Below are positions 54,078 to 61,977 of a stretch of DNA of 64,000 nt, piece by piece. Where the stretch lies: assembly GCA_017399485.1 (NCBI GenBank), contig JAFQCA010000007.1, forward strand, positions 62,001 to 126,000, in the 5' to 3' direction. The notes under the pieces are model-generated. The model did no database searches, had not been told where the DNA came from, and worked only from the letters and a program-made list of their open reading frames with translations. Position 1 is the stretch's first letter. Each line of letters begins with the position of its first letter. Origin of the DNA: Alistipes sp. GTDB lineage: Bacteria; Bacteroidota; Bacteroidia; Bacteroidales; Rikenellaceae. The position numbers were made by a program, and so were the translations under genes.

Positions 54078-55331
54078 CTATTGTTTACTGTCGAATGGCC
54101 CATAGACGGTTTGTATTTTCATATTCTCGTCATCGGCGGATAGACGGTAAATTTTATACTTCTTTCCTTTGTTGTAAACTTTTACTACGATATGTCCATT
54201 GTGAGGCCCTACGCGCTTCAGCCACTCCGCTGTGCTATGTTGTTTGCGGGCTGATTCGACTATATATTGCGTTAGTACCATCGTTGGCTGGGCGTTCTTT
54301 TCGCCTGAATATTGCTCCTGTGAGAGCATTCGCTCGATGATTGCTGGCTGTGTGTGGAATTGGTCCCAAACGGGATTGATATATGCTTGTGCATTTATGT
54401 GTTTCAAAAAGTCGGGATGCATAGCATCTTTGTATGCGTGATGATTACATTTGCAGACATCAACCTCACCACACGCCTCGCCTGCTTTGGCTTCGAGGTT
54501 TATGTTGTTGCCATTGGTATCTTTGACGCCGAGGGTTAAATCTCCTCCTGCAAAATATGAGAATGGTCCGTAGTCAATTCTGAAGGCAATGCTCTTTGTG
54601 TTTTCGTTACCATTGTTTTTTGTATTGTCGGGGTGTAGGTCGTAGTAGCGTGTTGTGCTACCCTGCTCGTCGCCATTCCATATTTCTCCACTTGCGGCTA
54701 TGTTGCGAATAGAGAATGTTTTGGCATATTTTGCAGGTTTCTTCTGCAATTTTATCTGATTTACTGCACCAACCTTGAATGCCTCCTGCTTTGCTCCGTA
54801 TTGTTGTTTGTGCCAGCGGACAAAGTTTTTGTAGTTCGATATGTGAGAGTCGTTAATTGCCGTTGGGTAGTTGTAATTGGGAAAACCTCGGTCAATGAAA
54901 TTGCCGAAAATAATGCTCTCGCCAACGTCGGCAATGCCGACAAGTTTATAGTCGGGGGTGCGTCCTTCGGTTTTGGGAACGTTGAGTGATGCAGAGCCTG
55001 AATGGTCGCTGTGGAAGTGCGATAACATCATATAATCTACCTCGCGCCCAGCGGGGTTTACCCTCTCGATGTAGCGGGCTACCCACTCACCACCTCGTCG
55101 TGAGAGGTCGGGTTTGGGGTCTGTCATAGGTACTGAGGCCTGATGGTCACCAGCATCTACCAACATCGACGTGCCATCGGGAAAAATATAGAATACAGCC
55201 TCTCCTCTACCTGTGTAGATGAAATGAATATCTAATTCACCCTTCTTCCAGCCTTTATATGTGTCGTCTGTTTGGGAATGTGCGACACTCGATAACATAA
55301 GTGTTATTGCTAAAAAAAGAAATTGTTTCAT
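54078..55331 (-). CDS. Exported metallo-beta-lactamase-fold hydrolase
   Basis: 417 residues with a signal peptide (to AHSQ). The N-terminal part has FIYTGRGEAVFYIFPDGTSMLVDAGDHQ and the metal motif His105-Phe-His107-Ser-Asp109-His110 in MLSHFHSDHSG. The later blocks YFAGGDLTLG and CKCNHHAYKDA fit the remaining metal ligands. The order is that of ComEC/Rec2-like or related MBL hydrolases outside the membrane context. The substrate is unknown. It lies 12 bases downstream of the TlpA-like lipoprotein gene, so they probably form one transcript. Confidence 0.85.
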   Translation of the reverse strand: MKQFLFLAITLMLSSVAHSQTDDTYKGWKKGELDIHFIYTGRGEAVFYIFPDGTSMLVDAGDHQASVPMTDPKPDLSRRGGEWVARYIERVNPAGREVDYMMLSHFHSDHSGSASLNVPKTEGRTPDYKLVGIADVGESIIFGNFIDRGFPNYNYPTAINDSHISNYKNFVRWHKQQYGAKQEAFKVGAVNQIKLQKKPAKYAKTFSIRNIAASGEIWNGDEQGSTTRYYDLHPDNTKNNGNENTKSIAFRIDYGPFSYFAGGDLTLGVKDTNGNNINLEAKAGEACGEVDVCKCNHHAYKDAMHPDFLKHINAQAYINPVWDQFHTQPAIIERMLSQEQYSGEKNAQPTMVLTQYIVESARKQHSTAEWLKRVGPHNGHIVVKVYNKGKKYKIYRLSADDENMKIQTVYGPFDSKQ

Positions 55332-55343
55332 ATCGGTTTTGTG

Positions 55344-56606
55344 TTATTTGTTTATGCGTTTCTCTACCTCTGCAGTCAATTGCTCTATGGTTGGGTCAAA
55401 TGCTATGATTTTACCTTGAGCGTCAAACAAAATACGACGACCTGCGGCATTGTTGCAACCATATTTGGCCCAGATATTCGCGCGGTCATCCAACTCAACG
55501 AGTTGCGGCCATTTGTAACCATCTTGTTTAACGGCCTTTTCCATTGCTTTGGTAGAGCCTGATTCTCGTGCTACGCCAATGATTTGGAAGCCTTTGTTGT
55601 GGTATTTATCGTATAGAGGAATCATTTCGATTGATGCCGTGCGGCACGGACCGCACCACGAAGCCCACAAGTCGAGCAAGACTAACTCTGCGTCTTTAAT
55701 CATATCAGACAGTTTGTGCATCTGCCCATCGAGGTCGGGTGCCTCGAAATCGATATATTGCGCCCCGATTTGTAATTGAAAACCCTCTATTTGGCGCAGA
55801 CAAAATTTGGTAATTGCATTGTCGGGCATTTTGACAGCATAGATGTTGTTGAATGCATCAACGAGTTCTTGAGGTGGTAGTTTGTATTTCATCTGTTTGG
55901 CCAGCATAGCAAGTCGAGCCGTTGATGGCTCGCCTGTAACAATTTCGAGCATTTTAGCCAAACGCTCGGCTTGATAACGTTTGCGCTCGGCCAAAGTCTC
56001 GGGGGCATACGTCTGCTCTTCAGTCATTGCTTGTATCTGCTCGATTAATTGCTTCTGTTTTGGCGAATTGTTCTCCAATGCCTCGATTTGTGTAATTAAA
56101 GACGAGTACTCCTCTGTGTAGGTTTTGCCTTCTGCTTTGAGTTTGTTACGCACCTCGTTCGTAGCGTCTTGTAATTTACGCAATTCAACTTTATATGATT
56201 GATATTCATTGGTTGAAGCAGGACCTTCGATGTCGGTTTTGCCGACCTCCTCTGTTGGGTAAAGATTCATATTTATGGTGCCGTCATCGGCGATGAAATC
56301 AATGGCTTGCCAATAGCCGTTTTTGAATTCATCCTCAAATACGAGTTCACAATATTGAGGTTCATCGAGGTAGAGGTCGTATGAGAATTGGCTGTCGCTA
56401 ATTTTTATCTCGCAGTATGGCTGCGATGATCCTGCAATGTTTCCATCAACCCCGATATATAGAAGTAATTTGCTTGATTCGGGCCTGTCGTGAACTACAC
56501 CATTGATATGACAATGAATAGTAGCGTCGGTTTGCTGATTTTTTGTTTGGTTGCCAGAGCAGGCACAAATAATCAGCGCAATCATAATAGTGGATAATCG
56601 TTTCAT
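55344..56606 (-). CDS. DUF4369/TlpA-like thioredoxin-fold lipoprotein
   Basis: 420 residues. The lipobox is ICAC (Cys16). The N-terminal part (about 30-130) fits DUF4369: IHCHINGVVHDRPESSKLLLYIGVD and FSYDLYLDEPQYCELVFEDE. A helical, Gln/Glu-rich linker follows (about 140-230). The C-terminal thioredoxin domain has YIDFEAPDLDGQMHKLSDMIKDAELVLLDLWASWCGPCRTAS with the redox motif Cys-Gly-Pro-Cys. Such proteins are periplasmic thiol-disulfide reductases. It is the first gene of a two-gene unit with the MBL-fold protein. Confidence 0.9.
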   Translation of the reverse strand: MKRLSTIMIALIICACSGNQTKNQQTDATIHCHINGVVHDRPESSKLLLYIGVDGNIAGSSQPYCEIKISDSQFSYDLYLDEPQYCELVFEDEFKNGYWQAIDFIADDGTINMNLYPTEEVGKTDIEGPASTNEYQSYKVELRKLQDATNEVRNKLKAEGKTYTEEYSSLITQIEALENNSPKQKQLIEQIQAMTEEQTYAPETLAERKRYQAERLAKMLEIVTGEPSTARLAMLAKQMKYKLPPQELVDAFNNIYAVKMPDNAITKFCLRQIEGFQLQIGAQYIDFEAPDLDGQMHKLSDMIKDAELVLLDLWASWCGPCRTASIEMIPLYDKYHNKGFQIIGVARESGSTKAMEKAVKQDGYKWPQLVELDDRANIWAKYGCNNAAGRRILFDAQGKIIAFDPTIEQLTAEVEKRINK

Positions 56607-56692
56607 CGTAAATGTATATTTGTTTGTTTCGCAAATATACGGAAAATATTACTTTTTTCGGCGTTACTTTAATATAATAAGAAAATAATAGT

Positions 56693-56700
56693 TATATTTG
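56693..56700 (+). promoter_or_regulatory. -7 element of the metY-metX-hom operon
   Basis: TATATTTG, an exact TAnnTTTG match. The predicted transcript would start near 56707, leaving a leader of about 220 bases before metY. Confidence 0.6.
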
Positions 56701-56722
56701 CACATAATAATAACGTGTACAA

Positions 56723-56791
56723 ATGAGAAGACTCTGCAACATATTGTCGATGGTCACTATCCCTATGCACTCGATGCGAATGTGCCGATAG
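56723..56791 (+). CDS. Met-rich 22-residue leader peptide
   Basis: An ATG about 16 bases after the predicted transcript start opens a 22-codon frame (MRRLCNILSM, then residues 11-22) with Met at positions 1, 10, 15, 18 and 20. Four Met codons fall within an 11-residue stretch. A Met-rich short ORF at the head of a methionine operon is the hallmark of ribosome-mediated attenuation. Its stop codon lies inside a small hairpin (56782-56795). Not a known family; expression is unproven. Confidence 0.5.
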   Translation: MRRLCNILSMVTIPMHSMRMCR

Positions 56792-56905
56792 GCACTTCTT
56801 TAATCATAGGCGACTACGAGTTGCCGTGTGTCAATGGACACAAAAATCCCTTAACAATTATTAATTTGAGTTTTTATAAGTGTTCGGCTTGCGAGAGTAG
56901 CCGAA
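56782..56905 (+). promoter_or_regulatory. Hairpin series in the met operon leader
   Basis: Three perfect stems follow in order. GTGCC/GGCAC is at 56782-56786 and 56791-56795. TGTGTC/GACACA is at 56827-56832 and 56837-56842. TTCGGCT/AGCCGAA is at 56883-56889 and 56899-56905, 19 bases before the metY ATG. Segment 56791-56795 can also pair with 56828-56832 (one G-T), so the first two hairpins are mutually exclusive with a 2:3 pairing. None has a T-run, so termination is uncertain; the last could control metY translation. Confidence 0.4.
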
Positions 56906-56924
56906 TAATAAATATTTCAGAACT

Positions 56925-58208
56925 ATGGCAGATAATAAATTGCGTTTTGAAACCAAGCAGATTCACGGTGGTTATCACGTGGACCATACAGGCTCGCGTG
57001 GCGTGGCAATATACCCTACTGCGGCCTATCATTTCAAGAGTTGCGACTATGCGGCTCGCTTGTTTGAGTTGAGCGAGGGCGGTAATATATATACCCGTTT
57101 GCAGAATCCTACATCTTCGGCTTATGAGGAGCGTGTGGCTGCATTGTATAATGGTGTTGGTGCGTTGGCTTTGTCGTCGGGAATGTCGGCTATACTTATC
57201 ACGGTTACGGCGTTGGCTTCGGCAGGTGATAATATTGTTGCATCGCCCTATCTTTATGGTGGTACATACAACCAATTCCGAATATCGTTGCGTAAGTTGG
57301 GCGTTGATTGCCGTATTGCCAAAAGCGAGCGAGTGGAGGATTTTGAGGCGCTTATTGATGATAAGACGAAGATGATATTTGCCGAGAGTATGGGTAATCC
57401 GACCTGCTATGTTCCCGATTTGGAGGCGTTGGGTGAGTTGGCAAAACGTAAGGATGTGCCTTTTGTGGTTGATAACACTTTCGGTGCAGCAGGTTTCCTC
57501 TGCAATCCGTTTGATTGGGGCGCAAATATCGTAGTAGATTCTGCAACGAAGTGGATTAACGGTCACGGAACGGCTATGGGTGGCATCATCGTCGATGGCG
57601 GTAACTATAATTGGGCAAACGGCAAATTCCCGCAGATTGATGGCCCATCGGAGGGTTATCACGGATTGAATCTCTATGAGGCGTTTGGTGCTGCGGCCTT
57701 TGTCGTGAAGTGTCGAGTAGATGGTTTGCGCGATTTTGGTTGTTGCCCCTCGTCGTTTGATTCATATTTGATGTTGTTGGGCCTTGAGACTCTGTCGTTG
57801 CGTGTTAAGCATCAGGTGGAATCTACTTGGCGTTTGGCCGAGTATTGCCGCAACCATCCGAAAGTGGAGCGTGTAAGTTTCGTAGGTTTTGAGGACCACG
57901 CAGGATATGAGAATGCCAAGAAGTATTATCGCTATGGCTCGTCGGGTGTCTTCGCAATCGAACTGAAAGGCTCGCTGGATAGCACCGTACGTTTTGTTGA
58001 GGCGTTGAAGTTGGCAGCCAATATGACGATGATTGGAGATTCGATAACAGTTGTTACTCATCCCGCATCGACTACACACAAGCAGTTGAACGAGGCCGAT
58101 TTGAAGGCCGCAGGAGTTACGCCTACTCTGTTGCGTATCTCTTTGGGCTTGGAGAATGTTGAAGATATAATTGAAGATTTCGAGCAGGCATTTGCCGCAG
58201 CAGAATAA
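56925..58208 (+). CDS. metY: O-acetylhomoserine aminocarboxypropyltransferase (sulfhydrylase)
   Basis: 427 residues. A PLP enzyme of the cystathionine gamma-synthase fold, making homocysteine from O-acetylhomoserine and sulfide. FETKQIHGGYHVDHTGSRGVAIYPTAAYHF is the opening, then YTRLQNPTSSAYEERVAALYNG and ALSSGMSAI. The PLP lysine is Lys209 in VVDSATKWINGHGTAMGG. Near the C-terminus VVTHPASTTHKQLNE and LLRISLGLENVEDIIEDFEQA are typical of MetY. It precedes metX by 11 bases. Confidence 0.95.
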   Translation: MADNKLRFETKQIHGGYHVDHTGSRGVAIYPTAAYHFKSCDYAARLFELSEGGNIYTRLQNPTSSAYEERVAALYNGVGALALSSGMSAILITVTALASAGDNIVASPYLYGGTYNQFRISLRKLGVDCRIAKSERVEDFEALIDDKTKMIFAESMGNPTCYVPDLEALGELAKRKDVPFVVDNTFGAAGFLCNPFDWGANIVVDSATKWINGHGTAMGGIIVDGGNYNWANGKFPQIDGPSEGYHGLNLYEAFGAAAFVVKCRVDGLRDFGCCPSSFDSYLMLLGLETLSLRVKHQVESTWRLAEYCRNHPKVERVSFVGFEDHAGYENAKKYYRYGSSGVFAIELKGSLDSTVRFVEALKLAANMTMIGDSITVVTHPASTTHKQLNEADLKAAGVTPTLLRISLGLENVEDIIEDFEQAFAAAE

Positions 58209-58219
58209 GCGAAAAACGA

Positions 58220-59236
58220 ATGGCTCAATTCTATAGATACGATAAACCTTTTGAGTTGGAGAGCGGAGGTGTGCTACCCTCGCTTACGATTGCTTACGAT
58301 ACGTTTGGAGAATTGAATGCCGAGCGTAGTAATGTCGTTTGGGTTTGTCACGCATTGACGGCTAACTCGGATGTTGCTGATTGGTGGCCGCATACTGTCG
58401 AGCAGGGGTGTTTTTTGGACCCAGCGAAATATTTTACGGTATGTGCCAACTTCCTTGGTTCGCATTATGGTACGACAGGCCCATTGAGCGTGAATCCCGC
58501 AACGGGTGAGCCGTGGTATGGCGATTTCCCTCTGGTAACGGTGCGCGATATGGTACGTGCCCATCAACTTTTGGCAGAGCATTTGGGCATTAGTCGCGTG
58601 AAGTTGCTCATTGGTAGTTCTATCGGCGGTTTTCAATGTTTGGAGTGGTGTGTTATGCAACCAGATTTTGCCGAAAAGGCAGCGTTCATTGCTACTACGC
58701 CGCGTACAAAACCTTGGGCTTCGGCGTTTAATGAGTCGCAACGTATGGCTATCGAGTGTGACCCGACATTTGGTGAGCGGAGTGCCGAGGCAGGTCTGCA
58801 AGGTATGGCTACTGCTCGCAGTATAGCGCTTATGAGTTATCGTGGCGGTATGGCGTATGATAAAACGCAGGAGGATGAGAATCCTGATGAAGTGGGCTTC
58901 CAGCGTCGGGTCCTCTCGTATCAGCGTTATCAAGGTGAGAAGTTGCGTCGCAGATTCAACGCCTACTCATATTATCGTCTGTCGCAGGCTGTAGATTCTC
59001 ACAATTTAGGTCGTGGCCGAGGTCGTGTAGAGGATGTGTTGCGTCAGATTAAAGCAAAGAGTTTGGTTGTTGCAATCACGTCGGATATTTTGTTCCCACC
59101 CTCTGACCACGCTATACTTGTCGATAATATAGCAGATGTGCGCTATCATTTGATTGATTCGGATTTCGGTCACGATGGTTTCTTGGTTGAGCATAAACAA
59201 CTCAATGATATTATCATTAATTTTTTGAACGAATAA
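58220..59236 (+). CDS. metX: Homoserine O-acetyltransferase
   Basis: 338 residues, an alpha/beta hydrolase that acetylates homoserine for MetY. FELESGGVLPSLTIAYDTFGELNAERSNVVWVCHALTANSDVADWW is the start. The nucleophile elbow is Gly-Ser-Ser-Ile-Gly-Gly in LLIGSSIGGFQCLEW; the usual residue before Gly-Gly is Met. The Asp and His of the triad are in VAITSDILFPPSDH and DSDFGHDGFLVE. Acetyl versus succinyl specificity is inferred from family and from pairing with metY. Confidence 0.93.
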   Translation: MAQFYRYDKPFELESGGVLPSLTIAYDTFGELNAERSNVVWVCHALTANSDVADWWPHTVEQGCFLDPAKYFTVCANFLGSHYGTTGPLSVNPATGEPWYGDFPLVTVRDMVRAHQLLAEHLGISRVKLLIGSSIGGFQCLEWCVMQPDFAEKAAFIATTPRTKPWASAFNESQRMAIECDPTFGERSAEAGLQGMATARSIALMSYRGGMAYDKTQEDENPDEVGFQRRVLSYQRYQGEKLRRRFNAYSYYRLSQAVDSHNLGRGRGRVEDVLRQIKAKSLVVAITSDILFPPSDHAILVDNIADVRYHLIDSDFGHDGFLVEHKQLNDIIINFLNE

Positions 59237-59255
59237 AATAGAAAAACATATTATT

Positions 59256-60446
59256 ATGAATGGTAAAAAATTAAATATCGGTCTTTTTGGTTTTGGAACC
59301 GTAGGTAGCGGTTTGTATGATGTGCTGAAACGTATCGGCTCGAAGAATGTGGAAATCAAACGAATCTGCGTGCGTGATTTGAATAAGCAACGAGGTGTGG
59401 ATGCAGAATTCACAAATAACGCCGATGATATTTTCAATGACCCGGATATTAACTTTATTGTTGAGTTGATTGATGATGCCGATGCCGCATATACTATCGT
59501 TAAGCGAGCATTGCAAATGAGCCTGCCCGTAGTGTCGGGTAATAAGAAGATGCTTGCCCACCATATCGAGGAGTTGATAGAGTTGCAGGCTCGTTATAAT
59601 GTGGCTCTGTTGTACGATGCTTCGGCTTGTGGTAGTATTCCTGTAATTCGTAACTTGGAGGAGTATTACGATAACGACCTTTTGACTTCGGTTAAGGGTA
59701 TCTTGAACGGCTCGTCGAATTTCATTCTGTCGAAGATTTTTAACGAGAAGATGTCGTATGCCGATGCACTGAAGTTGGCACAGGATTTGGGCTTTGCCGA
59801 GAGTAATCCTACGCTCGATATTGACGGTTGGGATTCGTTGTTCAAACTTATCATCATCACCATCCACGCCTTCGGTTTGTATGTTGCACCAGAGGAGATT
59901 TTTACCTACGGTATATCTAATATGAATGACGATGATATCCGTTTTGCAAACGAGAAGGAGCGTCGATTCAAGTTGGTTGCTCACGTTGAGAAGATTCAGG
60001 GTAATAGACTTATTATGAGCGTTATGCCTCAACTTATTTCGCGTAATAAGTATATCTACAGCGTAGAGGATGAATTTAATGGTGTAGTTATCAAGGGCTT
60101 GTTCTACGATAAGCAATTTATGTTTGGTCGTGGAGCGGGTGGCTATCCTACAGGCTCTGCTGTGTTGAGTGATATTACGGCTTGCTTGTATGATTATAAG
60201 TATGAATATAAGAAACGTAATGATTCGCAACTGCCGACATATACTACAGACCACTCATTCCGTGTATATTACCGCTATTCGGATTATGCCGACCTCGATT
60301 TGGTGAAGTTTGAGTCAGTTAGCGAAAATTATATCTCGGACGAGTATAAGTATGTTGTTGGTAAGGTGTCGTTGCGCGAGTTGCATAAGATTCAGGATGA
60401 GTTGCGCCGTCGCAATGTATTCATTGCGGCCTACCCTAACGACTAA
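59256..60446 (+). CDS. hom: Homoserine dehydrogenase
   Basis: 396 residues. It reduces aspartate semialdehyde to homoserine. The NAD(P) fold is LNIGLFGFGTVGSGLYDVLK. VVSGNKKMLAHHIEELIEL and LLYDASACGSIPVIRNLEEYYDNDLLTSVKGILNGSSNFILSKIF carry the catalytic and binding residues, with GFAESNPTLDIDGWDSLFKL and GRGAGGYPTGSAVLSDI following. It is not fused to an aspartokinase. As the last gene of metY-metX-hom it supplies the MetX substrate, so the operon covers homoserine to homocysteine. Confidence 0.95.
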   Translation: MNGKKLNIGLFGFGTVGSGLYDVLKRIGSKNVEIKRICVRDLNKQRGVDAEFTNNADDIFNDPDINFIVELIDDADAAYTIVKRALQMSLPVVSGNKKMLAHHIEELIELQARYNVALLYDASACGSIPVIRNLEEYYDNDLLTSVKGILNGSSNFILSKIFNEKMSYADALKLAQDLGFAESNPTLDIDGWDSLFKLIIITIHAFGLYVAPEEIFTYGISNMNDDDIRFANEKERRFKLVAHVEKIQGNRLIMSVMPQLISRNKYIYSVEDEFNGVVIKGLFYDKQFMFGRGAGGYPTGSAVLSDITACLYDYKYEYKKRNDSQLPTYTTDHSFRVYYRYSDYADLDLVKFESVSENYISDEYKYVVGKVSLRELHKIQDELRRRNVFIAAYPND

Positions 60447-60448
60447 TC

Positions 60449-60566
60449 CATTTGCCTAACAAGGTGATTTTTGCGTTATGCTTGTGCTCAAAATGCTCAT
60501 TTACGTTTAAGTAAACTCCGCTTTTTCGCATTTCGCAAGCCTTAAACTCCCTCTTGTTATACAAAT
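60449..60566. repeat. Intergenic palindromic element, copy 3 (after hom)
   Basis: A roughly 118-base imperfect inverted repeat begins just after the hom stop. Outer arms are CATTTG...AACAAG (60449-60463) against CTTGTTATACAAATG (to 60566). The core is CTCATTTACGTTTAAGTAAA (60497-60515), nearly that of copy 2. Confidence 0.7.
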
Positions 60567-60572
60567 GAATAT

Positions 60573-60614
60573 AAAAAGACTGTCATAACCATCGTGTTTG
60601 ACAGTTTTTTTTGT
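60573..60614 (+). terminator. Terminator of the metY-metX-hom operon
   Basis: The arm at 60573-60585 (AAAAAGACTGTCA) pairs with the arm starting at 60599 (TGACAGTTTTTTT), with one wobble and a 13-base loop. It ends in a T-run and lies directly after palindromic element 3. Confidence 0.8.
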
Positions 60615-60651
60615 ATCTTGCGAAAGTAAACTTGTTAAACCTTATTTAGTT

Positions 60652-61938
60652 ATGAAAATCTTAAGAGTAATTATTATTGCGTGTGTGAGTGCGTGTGTTG
60701 CTTCGTGTGCGCCACAACAGGGTGCAGTTATCCGAAAAAAAAGTAACGGATTTGAACTGCGAGTGGATGGAGAAGTATCGTATATCAAGGGCGTGGGAGG
60801 AACAAACCGTTTGGATGTTGCTTCGGCATCGGGTGCAAATGCGTGTCGTACTTGGGGCGGTGATGTGAAGAGTGTTCGTCGCACTTCGGAATTGGCTGCG
60901 AAGAATGGTATGCGTGTTATGCAGGGTATCTGGTTGCCTAAGGAGGTTGAGAAGTACTCTGACGAGAAGTTTAAGAACGAGATGCGCGAGACCTGCCGCG
61001 AATTGGCCGAGACATTTAAGGATGACCCCAATATTCTCTGCTGGGGCATTGGCAACGAGATTGAGTTGAGTGGCGCTAATAACGGTGTAGTATGGGGCTT
61101 TGTCGAGGAGTTGGCTGCAATGATGAAGTCAATCGATAAGCGCCATCTTGTTGCTACTGTTATTGCGCATAATAAGAGTGCGTTGGATTCTATTGCTCGT
61201 TATGCACCGTCGCTTGATATCGTAGGTATCAATAGTTATGGCCCAATTTTGGAGGTTAAGGATATGGTCGCCGAGTCAGATTATAAAGGCCCATATATGA
61301 TTACCGAGTGGGGCCCGACAGGTTGGTGGGAGACCTCATCTACAGAGTGGAAGGCTCCAATCGAGCAGACAAGTGAGCAGAAGCGTATAGTTTACGAGGA
61401 GCGTTATAATAATGCTATCTTAGGCGATAAGCGTTGCCTTGGCTCTTTCGTATTCCTCTGGGGACAGAAGGAGGAGCGTACACCTACGTGGTTTAGTATG
61501 TTTGTCGAGGGTAATGTCGAGGGCCTGCCGTTGAAGGGCGAGAAGACTCCTATGGTGGAGGCTATGCAGCGCGTTTGGTCGGGCGAAGAGCCTGAGCAGA
61601 CAGCCCCTGTTGTTACGGGTATAAAGGTTGAAGGAAAGACTCCGAAGGAGAGCCCTACCTTGCAGAAAGGTAAGCCGTTCCGTGTTGAGGTGGCTGCTAC
61701 AGACCGCGAAGGCGACAAGATGACTTATATCTGGGAGGTATTGCGCGAGGCTACTGTATTGGGTTTTGGTGGCTCGTATGAACCGCGTCCGGAGCGTTAT
61801 GGCGAGGTGATTACTACAAATGAGCCCGTAGCCGAGATAACAATTAACGAGGAGGGTAACTTCCGCGTATATGCCTATGTGGCTGACGGTACGGGATTCG
61901 TTTCTACCGTAAATTCTCCCATTCAGGTGCAGAAATAG
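60652..61938 (+). CDS. Clan-A (GH2-like) glycoside hydrolase lipoprotein
   Basis: 428 residues from the ATG at 60652; the upstream in-frame extension lies in the terminator. The signal ends at lipobox VASC (Cys19). The TIM-barrel part (about 30-300) has FELRVDGEVSYIKGVGGTNRL and SGANACRTWGG. The catalytic acid motif is Asn-Glu in CWGIGNEIELSG and the nucleophile Glu is in YMITEWGPTGWW, the clan GH-A pattern closest to GH2 barrels. The C-terminal part (about 320-428, IKVEGKTPKESPTLQKGKPFRVEVAATDREGDKMTYIWEVL) is a PKD/Ig-like beta domain. Natural substrate unknown. The next gene is a putative polysaccharide lyase. Confidence 0.85.
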   Translation: MKILRVIIIACVSACVASCAPQQGAVIRKKSNGFELRVDGEVSYIKGVGGTNRLDVASASGANACRTWGGDVKSVRRTSELAAKNGMRVMQGIWLPKEVEKYSDEKFKNEMRETCRELAETFKDDPNILCWGIGNEIELSGANNGVVWGFVEELAAMMKSIDKRHLVATVIAHNKSALDSIARYAPSLDIVGINSYGPILEVKDMVAESDYKGPYMITEWGPTGWWETSSTEWKAPIEQTSEQKRIVYEERYNNAILGDKRCLGSFVFLWGQKEERTPTWFSMFVEGNVEGLPLKGEKTPMVEAMQRVWSGEEPEQTAPVVTGIKVEGKTPKESPTLQKGKPFRVEVAATDREGDKMTYIWEVLREATVLGFGGSYEPRPERYGEVITTNEPVAEITINEEGNFRVYAYVADGTGFVSTVNSPIQVQK

Positions 61939-61977
61939 ATATTATTATAGTGAGGAGTTTTAGTGTCGAGAGTTGTT

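Noticed and set aside
56700-56925. A SAM-type riboswitch ahead of metY
   Set aside because: I could not fit the leader to SAM-I or SAM-II architecture; only short local stems are visible.
56698-57072. A 124-codon open frame spanning the metY leader
   Set aside because: It overlaps metY out of frame, has no recognisable domain, and lies over the -7 element. The short Met-rich frame and metY explain the region better.
59271-60254. A 327-codon open frame antisense to hom
   Set aside because: Composition is an echo of hom codons, with no family motifs; hom is clearly the real gene.
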